From NCBI GenBank assembly GCA_036562265.1, contig DATCKS010000128.1:1-6944 (forward strand): 6,944 nt of DNA. Reading direction: 5' to 3'. The position numbers were made by a program, and so were the translations under genes. Below the pieces are notes generated by a model, which had not been told where the DNA came from, did not search any database, and saw nothing but the letters and a program-made list of their open reading frames with translations. The stretch comes from DASVDK01 sp036562265 [NCBI: Thermodesulfobacteriota bacterium]. Lineage in GTDB: Bacteria; DASVDK01. Of this stretch, positions 1 through 6,944 are shown piece by piece (positions within the stretch are counted from its first letter, which is position 1; the number at the start of each line of letters is the position of its first letter).

Positions 1-435
1 GCCATGGTGCGCGGCCTCAAGGCCCGAGCCGGCGAGGGGATGCTCAGGCTAGGGGTCGAGCTGCAGGAGTTGACGGTGACCTCGGCGGAGGTGCCGGGAG
101 CGGCCGGCGCGACGCCCGCGTCCGGCACGTCGCCCTGGGCCGCCGTGAGAGGGGCGAGCGCCGGGGAGGCCGGCTTCGGCTCGCCGTTCGGGCTGATCAC
201 GCCGGGGACGGCCCGCGAGCGGGTGCGGCGCGGTGACGACCGCCCCGAGGGGATCCACGAGCGGCGCGTGGTGGCCTGCCCGGCCTGCCATTCCGAGGTC
301 CCCCTCACGGCGCGCTTCTGCCCCCAGTGCGGCCACCAGATGGTCCTCATCAACCGCTGCCCCGCCTGCGCCACCGACCTGCCGGCCGAGGCCCGGTTTT
401 GCTTCCACTGCGGGATCGGGCTGGGGTCGACGTAA
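1..435 (+). CDS. C-terminal part of a probable SPFH/band-7-type protein with a double zinc ribbon (5' end outside window)
   Basis: The frame is open to the left edge, so this is probably a 3' fragment; the ATG at 4 may be an internal methionine. Numbered from that ATG, 143 residues are visible. The C-terminus is a clear double zinc ribbon: C92/C95 with C106/C109, then C119/C122 with C133/C136, each knuckle CPxC or CxxCG-like. The first residues, including RLGVELQELTVTSAEVP, resemble the end of the SPFH domain in bacterial SPFH/zinc-ribbon proteins, where a G-x-E-L strand is followed by an S-x-x-VP motif. Between them lies an Ala/Gly/Pro-rich, probably disordered linker (about 35-88). Zinc binding is well supported; the SPFH assignment is inference because the domain core is not in view. 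Such proteins are usually membrane-associated scaffolds of poorly known function. It lies 225 bp upstream of lpxC on the same strand and need not share its transcript. Confidence 0.7.
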   Translation, partial: AMVRGLKARAGEGMLRLGVELQELTVTSAEVPGAAGATPASGTSPWAAVRGASAGEAGFGSPFGLITPGTARERVRRGDDRPEGIHERRVVACPACHSEVPLTARFCPQCGHQMVLINRCPACATDLPAEARFCFHCGIGLGST

Positions 436-578
436 CCGTGTCCGTTTTGCGACACTGTCTTCGGCTTGCCACGCGCGACCCGAGCGCCGCCGCAGCCGAG
501 CGGGGCCGTCACGGCCGGCGCCCGCGCGGCGGGGCGGCAAGGTGTCGAGATTTCGCTAACTTACGGGAACGGCCTGGT

Positions 579-598
579 CGAGGCGGGTAAGCGCCTCG
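579..598. repeat. Perfect 7-bp inverted repeat / hairpin upstream of lpxC
   Basis: CGAGGCG (579-585) and CGCCTCG (592-598) are exact reverse complements around a 6-nt loop, GGTAAG. The element ends 2 bp before the -24/-12 promoter-like sequence at 601. No T-run follows, so an intrinsic terminator is unlikely. As DNA it could be an operator. If transcription starts further upstream, it would be a leader hairpin. Confidence 0.45.
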
Positions 599-600
599 TC

Positions 601-616
601 GGGCATGGCCTTTGCT
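601..616 (+). promoter_or_regulatory. Candidate sigma-54 (RpoN) promoter for lpxC
   Basis: GGGCATGGCCTTTGCT aligns with the RpoN consensus TGGCACG-N4-TTGCW. The invariant GG (602-603) and GC (614-615) have the exact 10-nt spacing. C604, A605, G607, T612, T613 and T616 also match; only the first T and the third base after GG differ. A start about 12 nt after the GC would give a leader of roughly 35 nt before the lpxC ATG, with the Shine-Dalgarno inside it. A sigma-54 activator gene lies 2.4 kb downstream. The match is by eye only. Confidence 0.45.
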
Positions 617-645
617 CCGTCGGCCCGCAGCGCCCGACAGGGCCC

Positions 646-652
646 GGGAGGA
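646..652 (+). promoter_or_regulatory. Shine-Dalgarno deciding the lpxC start
   Basis: GGGAGGA lies 8 nt before the ATG at 661. It selects that start over an in-frame ATG at 466, which would add 65 residues unrelated to LpxC. Confidence 0.8.
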
Positions 653-660
653 CGCTCACC

Positions 661-1587
661 ATGCTCCGACAGACCACGCTCGCACGTCCGGTGACCGGCC
701 GAGGGATCGGCGTCCACTCGGGTGTGCCGGTCCGACTGACCATCCGACCGGCGCAGGCGGGGACCGGGGTGGTCTTCGTGCGGACCGACCTGGACGACCG
801 GCCGTGTGTCCCGGCGCAGGCCGCGTTCGTCGTCGACACGCGCCTGGCGACGACCCTCGGCAACGGGCCGACCCGCGTCTCCACCGTCGAGCACCTGCTG
901 GCGGCCCTCGCGGGAGTCGGGATCGACAACGCGGTCGTGGAGGTGGACGCCCCCGAGGTGCCCATCATGGACGGCAGCGCGTTGCCCTGGGTGAAGCTCC
1001 TCACCGCCGCCGGCCGCACGGAGCTCGACGCGCCGCGGCCGGTGCTCGTCGTCGACCGGCCGATCACCCTGCGCGACGGGGCCCGGGAGATCACGGTCGA
1101 GCCGGCCGACCGCTTCGCCGTGCACTACGAGATCGCGTTCGAGCACGCGGCCGTTCCGGCGCAGTCGCTGAGCCTCACGGTCGACGCCCGCACGTTCGCC
1201 GAGGAGCTCGCGCCGGCGCGGACGTTCGGCTTCCTCTCGGAGATCGAGGCGCTCAAGGCGCGCGGGCTCGGCCGGGGCGGCTCGCTCGAGAACGCCGTCG
1301 TCATCGGGACCGACCGCATTCTGAACCCCGAGGGGCTGCGCTTCCCCGACGAGTTCGTCCGGCACAAGGCGCTCGACCTCGTCGGCGACCTCGCCCTGCT
1401 CGGGATGCCGCTCAGAGGGCGCGTCGCGGTGACGCGCGGCGGGCACGCGCTCCACACCCGCCTCGTCGCGGCGCTCCTGGCCGACGAGTCGGCGTGGCAT
1501 CTCGAGGGTGTGCCCGAGGCGCCCCGCCGTCAGCGCGAGCGCGCGCGGCGGCCGCTCGTCGCCCAGCCGGCCGCCGTCCTGGGCTAG
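661..1587 (+). CDS. lpxC: UDP-3-O-acyl-N-acetylglucosamine deacetylase LpxC
   Basis: LpxC is the cytoplasmic zinc amidase that removes acetate from UDP-3-O-acyl-GlcNAc, the first committed step of lipid A synthesis. The 308-residue product is close to the 305 of Escherichia coli LpxC and begins with the typical QTTLARPVTGRGIGVHSG segment. By motif alignment, zinc ligands are H78 (in STVEHLLAAL), H235 and D239 (in RHKALDLVGD). E77 is the general base, T188 the oxyanion threonine (ARTFGF), D243 the partner acid and H262 (GGHAL) the general acid/substrate residue. The IMDGSALPW motif is also present. All catalytic residues are intact. The last ~20 residues form an Arg-rich tail with no obvious conservation. 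Start chosen from the Shine-Dalgarno and N-terminal homology. It is preceded by a sigma-54-like element and followed, 160 bp on, by ntrYX-like genes. Confidence 0.97.
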   Translation: MLRQTTLARPVTGRGIGVHSGVPVRLTIRPAQAGTGVVFVRTDLDDRPCVPAQAAFVVDTRLATTLGNGPTRVSTVEHLLAALAGVGIDNAVVEVDAPEVPIMDGSALPWVKLLTAAGRTELDAPRPVLVVDRPITLRDGAREITVEPADRFAVHYEIAFEHAAVPAQSLSLTVDARTFAEELAPARTFGFLSEIEALKARGLGRGGSLENAVVIGTDRILNPEGLRFPDEFVRHKALDLVGDLALLGMPLRGRVAVTRGGHALHTRLVAALLADESAWHLEGVPEAPRRQRERARRPLVAQPAAVLG

Positions 1588-1621
1588 CCACGCGGCGCCC
1601 GCCCCCGATCGGGGCTCTCCG

Positions 1622-1692
1622 TTTTCCCGCCGTCCCCACCCGGCGCGGGGAAAAGTCGAGACCCGGCCTCACGTTGCGTTTTCCCCCCGCGG
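1622..1692. repeat. Three TTTTCCC motifs between lpxC and the kinase gene, two in inverted orientation
   Basis: TTTTCCCGCCG (1622-1632) faces CGGCGCGGGGAAAA (1641-1654), giving an imperfect inverted repeat around an 8-nt spacer. A third copy, TTTTCCCCCCGCGG (1679-1692), lies in direct orientation. The inverted pair could form a hairpin at the end of the lpxC transcript, but it lacks a following T-tract. The three copies could equally be binding sites for a regulator. A-T rich words stand out in this GC-rich sequence; function is inferred. Confidence 0.35.
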
Positions 1693-1702
1693 ACGGTAGA
1701 TT
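1674..1702 (+). promoter_or_regulatory. Weak sigma-70-like promoter for the ntrYX-like operon
   Basis: TTGCGT (1674-1679) and TAGATT (1697-1702) match the -35 and -10 consensus at 3/6 and 4/6 positions with a 17-bp spacer. Position fits a short leader to the GTG at 1748. The third TTTTCCC motif falls in the spacer. Such a match can arise by chance. Confidence 0.3.
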
Positions 1703-1736
1703 TGGGCCCCGCGCTCCCCAGGGGCGCGCACCGTCC

Positions 1737-1741
1737 GGAGG
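1737..1741 (+). promoter_or_regulatory. Shine-Dalgarno deciding the GTG start of the kinase gene
   Basis: GGAGG lies 6 nt before the GTG at 1748. It supports this non-ATG start. Confidence 0.75.
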
Positions 1742-1747
1742 CTTCAC

Positions 1748-4038
1748 GTGACGCAAGCGACCCCCCCGGCATCCCGAGGTCCCGGCGCCGCGGACGAGCA
1801 CGCCGCGGAGCACGTCCGGCGCCGGCGCGAGCGCGTCCTGATCGTCGTCACCGGCGTCTCGATCCTCCTGCTGGTGGCGCTCCAGAGCTTCCTCTCCCAG
1901 GCAAGCCGTACGTCGCTCTCCGGGATCGGCAACCTCATCGTGTACGGCTTCATCAACGTCAACGTCATCCTGATGTTGCTGTTGATGTACCTGGTCATCC
2001 GCAACCTGGTGAAGCTCCTCCTCGAGCGGCGCCAGCGGGTGCTCGGGGCCAGGCTGAGGACCCGGCTCGTCTCCGTCTTCGTCCTCCTGTCGCTCGCGCC
2101 GACGATCGCCCTCTTCGCCGTGAGCGCGGTGTTCGTCCGGTCGAGCATCAACAACTGGTTCATCGCCACGGTCGAGAACTCGCTGGCCGAGTCGCTCGAG
2201 GTGGCCGAGGCGTACTACGAGAGCGCCCAGGAGCGGGCGATCCACGACGCGCGCACGATGGCGCGCACGATCGCCGACCAGCGCCTCACGGCGCTCGAGA
2301 ACCGGATCGCGCTCGAGAACTTCATCCGGCGCCGCCTGGTCGAGCTGAACCTGGCGGGGGTGGAGGTCTGGTCGGCCAGGCAGAGCCTCCTCGCCCGCAC
2401 CGTCGACGCGGGCATCGTGACCGAGGCGGAGGCGCCCCGCGCCCCGCGGGAGGGGTACGACGGCGTCGCGGTGGGGCGCAACCACCCGTCGCCCCAGGGC
2501 GGGCTCTTCATCCGCGGGATCGCGCCGATCCAGCTCCCCGGCGGCCCGGTGCAGGGCGTCGTGGTGGCGAGCGTCCACATCCCGCGCAACCTCGTCCAGA
2601 AGGTCGGCGACATCCGGGCCGGCTTCGACGAGTACAAGACGCTCAAGATCCTCAAGCAGCCGATCAAGTCGTCCTACGTCCTCACGCTGCTCCTGGTGAC
2701 GCTCCTCATCATGCTGTCGGCCACCTGGTTCGGGTTCCGGCTGGCCAAGGAGCTGACCGGGCCGGTGCAGGAGCTGGCCGAGGGGACCCGGCGGGTCGCC
2801 GAGGGGGATCTCGACTTCCGGCTGCAGGTCCGCTCGGACGACGAGATCGGCATGCTCGTCGAGTCCTTCAACCGGATGACGAGCGACCTCAAGACGAGCA
2901 AGGCCGAGCTGACGCGCGCGAACATGGAGCTCCGGGCGAGCAACGTCGAGCTCGACCGCCGACGCGCCTACATGGAGATCGTCCTGCGGAACATCGGCGC
3001 GGGGGTCATCGCGCTCGACCGCGAGGGGGTCGTGACCGCCTTCAACACGGCGGCCGAGCGCCTCCTCGGCCTCGACGCCGGGCAGGTCGTCGGCCGGCCG
3101 TACCGCGAGGCCTTCACCGCCGACGAGACGGAGCTCGTGCGCAACCTCATCCACGAGCTCGGCGCGTCGGAGTCGGACGCCATCGAGCGGCAGGTGAAGC
3201 TCACGGTGGGCGACAAGACGCTGACCCTCCTCGTCAGCCTCACGCTCCTCAGGGACGAGCGGCACCACTACCTCGGGCTCGTCGTCGTGTTCGAGGACCT
3301 CACCGAGGTGCTCAAGATGCAGCGGATGAGCGCCTGGCGCGAGGTGGCGCGACGGATCGCCCACGAGATCAAGAACCCGCTCACGCCGATCCAGCTCTCG
3401 GCCCAGCGGCTGCGCCGGCGCTACCTCGAGAAGCTCGACGGCGATGCGGCCGTTTTCGACGAGTGCACGTCGACGATCATCAAGCAGGTGGACGAGCTGA
3501 AGACGCTCGTCAACGAGTTCTCGAACTTCGCGCGGCTGCCGACGTCCAACCCGCGCCCCTCGGACCTCAACGTCATCGTGCGCGAGGCGGTGGCGCTCTA
3601 CCGCGAGGCGCACAAGGCGGTGGCCTTCCGCGTGGACGAGGCGGCCGACCTGCCGGTGATCGACCTCGATCCCGAGCAGATGAAGCGCGTCCTCATCAAC
3701 CTGCTCGAGAACGCCGTGGCCGCCGTCGTCGGCGAGGGCCAGGTCGCCGTGTCGGGGACGGGCGGGCCGGCCGCGGCGCCTCTGGGGGAGGTGGTGGTCA
3801 CGACCCGCTTCGATCCGGAACGACAGGTCGTGCGTCTCGAGGTGACCGACACCGGGTGCGGCATCCCGGCCGAGGCCCGGGGCCGCCTGTTCGAGCCCTA
3901 CTTCTCGACCAAGAAGAACGGCACCGGTCTCGGGCTCGCCATCGTGAGCACGATCGTGGCGGACCACAACGGGTACATCCGGGTGAAGGACAACGAGCCG
4001 CGGGGGACGCGGTTCGTGATAGAGTTGCCGTATCGACC

Positions 4039-4042
<4 letters not shown>
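1748..4042 (+). CDS. ntrY: NtrY-type membrane sensor histidine kinase
   Basis: A 764-residue inner-membrane sensor kinase with NtrY-like architecture. Hydrophobic segments lie at about 30-49, 62-84, 107-130 and 308-330. The stretch 131-307 between the third and fourth is the likely periplasmic sensor domain and is the least recognisable part. HAMP follows (about 331-385), then a short coiled coil and a PAS domain (about 408-520, starting [17 protein letters not shown]). The kinase core has the H-box [18 protein letters not shown] with phosphoacceptor H539, N-box LLENAVAAV with N655, G1 box DTGCGIP (701-707), F-box LFEPYFSTK and G2 box NGTGLGLAI (724-732). All catalytic boxes are intact. [22 protein letters not shown] is the form seen in NtrY. 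It should autophosphorylate and pass phosphate to the regulator whose GTG overlaps its TGA. NtrYX is linked to nitrogen, redox or envelope control in various bacteria; the signal here is unknown. The gene symbol is by family resemblance. Confidence 0.9.
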
Positions 4043-5442
<1,400 letters not shown>

Positions 5443-5446
5443 GCCG

Positions 5447-5461
5447 GCGGGCACCGCCCGC
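5447..5461. terminator. Short stem-loop in the convergent gap (possible bidirectional terminator)
   Basis: GCGGGC (5447-5452) pairs with GCCCGC (5456-5461) around ACC, filling the 20-bp gap between two converging stop codons. The place suits a shared terminator. There is no T-tract on either strand and the loop is tight, so intrinsic termination is unproven. Confidence 0.35.
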
Positions 5462-5462
5462 G

Positions 5463-6167
5463 TCAGGCCGTCTCCTCGTCGTTCCCGAGGATCGCGATCG
5501 CGAGCCGCAGGTACTGCCTGAGCTCCTCGAAGTGGGCCGGGCGTAGCTCCCCGTCCGAGAAGCGGACCTCGGCCACGACCCCTCTCGACAGCGGCCAGGT
5601 GAAGACCCGCCCCCGGGTCGGGCCGTCGGCGGCCGGCGGGCCGCCGGACGGCCCGGCGCCATGCGGCGCCGCAGGGGTCCCGTTGCGCGGCGGGGCATCG
5701 AGCCCCGCCGCCGCCATGGTCTCCCGGAACGCGCGAACGGCGAGGCGCGCGCCGGCCTCCGAGAAGTGCCGGTCGAAGATCAGGTGCGACCTGAGCGCAT
5801 CGTCGGAGGCGTCCCGGTGGCTGTCGTGGAGCTGGCGGAAGAGGTCCGGCCGCAAGGCGGCCTCGTGGAGCGCGCGCGTGAACCCCTCCGACCGCGGCGG
5901 CTCGAGCGCGAGCCGCATGCCGAGCGCCGAGACCCGCACCCCCTCGCCGTCGTCCTCGACGAGGCCGTAGCGCTTGAGCGAGGCGAGGCGCACGCGCGCC
6001 GGTCCCGAGAGGCTCGCGTAGCCCCAGGCGCGCACCGCCACCTCCGCCGGAACGGTCGTTCGCTTCTCCTGCTTCCAGAGCGCCTGCGCCAGCCTCACCG
6101 CCGCCTCGAGCGGCAAGGCCGGGTAGTTGGGACTTCGGGTCCGCGCCATCGCACGCCGGTCATGCAT
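5463..6167 (-). CDS. Uncharacterised winged-helix-like protein (SPNYP N-terminal motif)
   Basis: I do not recognise a named family. From the ATG at 6167 the product is 234 residues. The N-terminal part (about 18-88) reads as a helical domain with the pattern of a winged helix: [12 protein letters not shown], then a recognition-helix-like [14 protein letters not shown] and a short beta wing VRVSALG. A helical middle (about 93-155) follows, then a Gly/Pro/Ala-rich linker (about 157-183), then a small C-terminal unit with [14 protein letters not shown] and a final helix. I recall hypothetical proteins starting MAR-x-x-SPNYP with a similar build, sometimes called DNA-binding-like, but cannot verify this here. 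Start: GAGG lies 8 nt before the ATG at 6167; the alternative ATG at 6149 matches the [10 protein letters not shown] start but lacks a Shine-Dalgarno. A longer frame to 6326 is Arg/Ser-rich and unlikely. It is divergent from the 6452 gene and could bind the shared region. Confidence 0.75.
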   Translation of the reverse strand: MHDRRAMARTRSPNYPALPLEAAVRLAQALWKQEKRTTVPAEVAVRAWGYASLSGPARVRLASLKRYGLVEDDGEGVRVSALGMRLALEPPRSEGFTRALHEAALRPDLFRQLHDSHRDASDDALRSHLIFDRHFSEAGARLAVRAFRETMAAAGLDAPPRNGTPAAPHGAGPSGGPPAADGPTRGRVFTWPLSRGVVAEVRFSDGELRPAHFEELRQYLRLAIAILGNDEETA

Positions 6168-6184
6168 CTCGCGAGCCTCGCGAG
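6168..6184 (-). promoter_or_regulatory. Two palindromes overlapping the Shine-Dalgarno of the minus-strand gene
   Basis: CTCGCGAG, itself a perfect palindrome, occurs twice (6168-6175 and 6177-6184) with a 1-bp spacer, directly against the ATG at 6167. In the minus-strand mRNA, CUCGC and GCGAG can pair and leave the Shine-Dalgarno GAGG in the loop. Either a DNA operator or a translational control hairpin is possible. Confidence 0.4.
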
Positions 6185-6224
6185 CGGCAGGCTTGCACCG
6201 ACCGCGCGGGGCGTCCGAGACGTG

Positions 6225-6246
6225 TCGAGGCGTTTTCGAGGCGTCT
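6225..6246. repeat. Tandem 11-bp direct repeat in the divergent control region
   Basis: TCGAGGCGTTT (6225-6235) is followed at once by TCGAGGCGTCT (6236-6246), differing at one base. The period is close to one helical turn, as in side-by-side protein sites. It lies about 60-80 bp upstream of the minus-strand start. Confidence 0.5.
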
Positions 6247-6269
6247 TGCGGCGCCCGCGGGCCCGCAAG
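6245..6269. repeat. Hairpin with nested palindrome
   Basis: CTTGCGG (6245-6251) pairs with CCGCAAG (6263-6269). The 11-nt centre contains the 10-bp palindrome GCCCGCGGGC (6253-6262), which can extend the stem. No T-tract follows on either strand, so a terminator is not supported. Confidence 0.45.
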
Positions 6270-6283
6270 GCGGAGCGAGGCTT

Positions 6284-6312
6284 CACAGGCTGTGGATTCT
6301 CGTCGCGACGAG
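6284..6312. promoter_or_regulatory. Two adjacent palindromes, one a perfect 14-mer (candidate operator)
   Basis: CACAG-G-CTGTG (6284-6294) is followed 4 bp later by CTCGTCGCGACGAG (6299-6312), a perfect 14-bp palindrome without spacer. Palindromes of this type suit a dimeric DNA-binding protein. They sit near the middle of the divergent region between two genes of unknown function. Confidence 0.4.
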
Positions 6313-6330
6313 GCGTGCCGCGACATCCCG

Positions 6331-6343
6331 GGGCCGAAGGCCC
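6331..6343. repeat. Short GC-rich hairpin
   Basis: GGGCC (6331-6335) pairs with GGCCC (6339-6343) around GAA. A short GC stem of this sort is common by chance at this base composition; recorded because of its neighbours. Confidence 0.25.
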
Positions 6344-6400
6344 ATGCCGCGGACGGTGCGTCGTCGAAGGACTCGGCGCGTCCCGTGACACCCTCGGCTC

Positions 6401-6416
6401 GGGCGCTGCTCTTGCA
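6401..6416 (+). promoter_or_regulatory. Weaker sigma-54-like promoter for the 129-aa gene
   Basis: GGGCGCTGCTCTTGCA has GG (6402-6403) and GC (6414-6415) with 10-nt spacing and a full TTGCA -12 element. The -24 side is poorer, with three mismatches to TGGCACG. A start about 12 nt on would give a leader of about 25 nt containing the strong Shine-Dalgarno. Chance occurrence is quite possible. Confidence 0.28.
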
Positions 6417-6438
6417 CGGCCGCCCGGCAGCCTGCCAG

Positions 6439-6445
6439 AAGGAGG
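6439..6445 (+). promoter_or_regulatory. Strong Shine-Dalgarno for the 129-aa gene
   Basis: AAGGAGG lies 6 nt before the ATG at 6452, the best ribosome site in the window. It is the main sign that this small unrecognised gene is real. Confidence 0.8.
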
Positions 6446-6451
6446 CACGCG

Positions 6452-6841
6452 ATGCGCGCCACGCTACGGGATCGCGGGCAGTACGAGCTGGTGGAGAGCC
6501 ACGGCCGGCTCCTCCTCGTGCTCGACGGCACGCAGTGGTTCAGCTGGCTGCCGGCGACGGAGGCCGAGGGGCCGGGCGCCGAGATCGACGAGCCGGAGGA
6601 CGTGGTCCGGACGGTGCGGCAAGGGGAGTTCTACCTGGTGGACATCGTGGACGACCCGACGCTCGGCGACGGCCTGCGCCTGTTCCTGGAGGGCGACGGC
6701 GCGTTCGACGAGGTGCTCCTGCCGGAAGGGATCCCGACGGAGCACGAGGGCAAGACGATCATCGCCACCGGCCACGTGGTGACGCGCGAGGCCCTCGAGG
6801 CCTCCCTCGCGCCGCGCGACCGCGCCGTGCGTCCCGCCTGA
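6452..6841 (+). CDS. Uncharacterised 129-residue acidic protein
   Basis: No family is recognised. The product is small and acidic, has no cysteine, signal peptide or membrane segment, and so is probably cytoplasmic. It reads as mainly beta: YELVESHGRLLLVLDGTQW, then EFYLVDIVDD, then LRLFLEGDGAFDEVLLPEG, then KTIIATGHVVT, ending in a short helix and an Arg/Ala tail. The aromatic cluster TQWFSWLP near residue 28-34 is distinctive. The Shine-Dalgarno, a plausible globular pattern of hydrophobic strands and close packing against the next gene support it as coding. It is transcribed away from the winged-helix-like gene across a repeat-rich spacer, so the two may share control. Confidence 0.8.
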   Translation: MRATLRDRGQYELVESHGRLLLVLDGTQWFSWLPATEAEGPGAEIDEPEDVVRTVRQGEFYLVDIVDDPTLGDGLRLFLEGDGAFDEVLLPEGIPTEHEGKTIIATGHVVTREALEASLAPRDRAVRPA

Positions 6842-6843
6842 CG

Positions 6844-6855
6844 GCCGGGACCGGC
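6844..6855. terminator. Short inverted repeat in the second convergent gap
   Basis: GCCGG (6844-6848) and CCGGC (6851-6855) flank GA, inside the 19-bp gap between two converging stops. A 4-bp stem with a 4-nt loop is the realistic form. No T-tract; weak evidence. Confidence 0.2.
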
Positions 6856-6860
6856 TGGCG

Positions 6861-6944
6861 CTAGATGGTGAGGCCGCCCATCACCGGCAGGACGATCCCG
6901 CTCACGTAGCTCGAGTCGGCGTCGGAGGCGAGGAAGACGTAGGC
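6861..6944 (-). CDS. C-terminal end of a short-chain dehydrogenase/reductase (SDR), 5' part outside window
   Basis: Only the last 27 residues and a TAG stop are in view. They read FLASDADSSYVSG, then IVLPVMGGLTI, which is the classical SDR C-terminus: F-L-A-S-D, a Y-[VI]-[ST]-G turn and a final V-x-GG-x-x-[ILM]. Such enzymes are soluble NAD(P)H-dependent oxidoreductases; FabG-type 3-oxoacyl-ACP reductases and sugar dehydrogenases share this ending. The Rossmann motif and the catalytic Ser/Tyr/Lys lie outside, so substrate and subfamily cannot be given. The usual VDGG or VNGG is VMGG here. It converges on the 129-aa gene with a 19-bp gap. Confidence 0.88.
   Translation of the reverse strand, partial: AYVFLASDADSSYVSGIVLPVMGGLTI

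Noticed and set aside
504-516. GGCCG-TCA-CGGCC stem-loop as a terminator of the first gene
   Set aside because: The stem is short with no T-tract, and such stems are expected by chance at this GC content.
466-660. A longer LpxC start at 466
   Set aside because: The extra 65 residues have no LpxC similarity, and the Shine-Dalgarno and family N-terminus fit 661.
1665-1677. A sigma-54-like element before the kinase gene
   Set aside because: GG and GC are separated by 9 rather than 10 bases, a spacing not tolerated by sigma-54 promoters.
1412-3967. An 851-residue open frame on the minus strand
   Set aside because: It lies opposite the kinase and lpxC genes, and its product is an Arg/Asp/His/Leu-rich composition typical of antisense reading of high-GC codons. 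No motif is seen.
1702-4038. An in-frame extension of ntrX upstream for more than 2 kb
   Set aside because: It overlaps the kinase gene in another frame and encodes Arg/Ala/Gly-rich nonsense; the receiver domain begins right after the GTG at 4039.
6168-6326. N-terminal extension of the minus-strand gene to 6326
   Set aside because: The added 53 residues are Arg/Ala/Ser-rich, no ribosome site precedes that ATG, and they run through the palindrome-rich spacer.
6127-6864. A 245-residue plus-strand frame over the spacer and the 129-aa gene
   Set aside because: It is out of frame with the gene that has the strong Shine-Dalgarno, and its product is Arg/Ala/Pro/Gly-rich without structure.

Overview
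The window is about 70% GC by eye. It carries lpxC (lipid A synthesis), so it comes from a Gram-negative (diderm) bacterium. Long spurious open frames on both strands and GC-rich third positions fit a high-GC soil or sediment lineage such as Methylomirabilota/Rokubacteria, Acidobacteriota or a deltaproteobacterial group. I cannot place it further without a search. No rRNA, tRNA, CRISPR array, insertion sequence or phage gene was recognised.

Layout. (1) 1-435, plus strand: the 3' part of a gene whose product ends in a double zinc ribbon, probably the tail of an SPFH/band-7 protein. (2) 436-660: a leader region with a 7-bp stem hairpin (579-598), a good sigma-54-type -24/-12 match (601-616) and a strong Shine-Dalgarno. 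(3) 661-1587, plus: lpxC, with all catalytic and zinc residues present. (4) 1588-1747: a spacer with three TTTTCCC motifs, two of them in inverted orientation, and a weak sigma-70-like promoter. (5) 1748-4042 and 4039-5442, plus: a coupled NtrY-type membrane histidine kinase and NtrX-type sigma-54 activator, overlapping by GTGA. (6) 5463-6167, minus: an unrecognised winged-helix-like protein, convergent with ntrX. (7) 6168-6451: a 284-bp divergent control region rich in palindromes and repeats, with a second weaker sigma-54-like element facing the plus-strand gene. (8) 6452-6841, plus: an unrecognised 129-aa acidic protein. (9) 6861-6944, minus: the C-terminal end of a short-chain dehydrogenase/reductase, running off the window.

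Working together. The kinase and regulator form one transcription unit. The regulator keeps an intact GAFTGA loop, Walker A and Walker B, so it should be a true sigma-54 activator. The -24/-12 match in front of lpxC suggests, as inference only, that the first committed step of lipid A synthesis could be under sigma-54 control, possibly by the adjacent NtrYX-like pair. That link and the repeat-rich divergent region around two uncharacterised genes are the most interesting points. I did not find clear evidence of a wholly new defence or mobile system.
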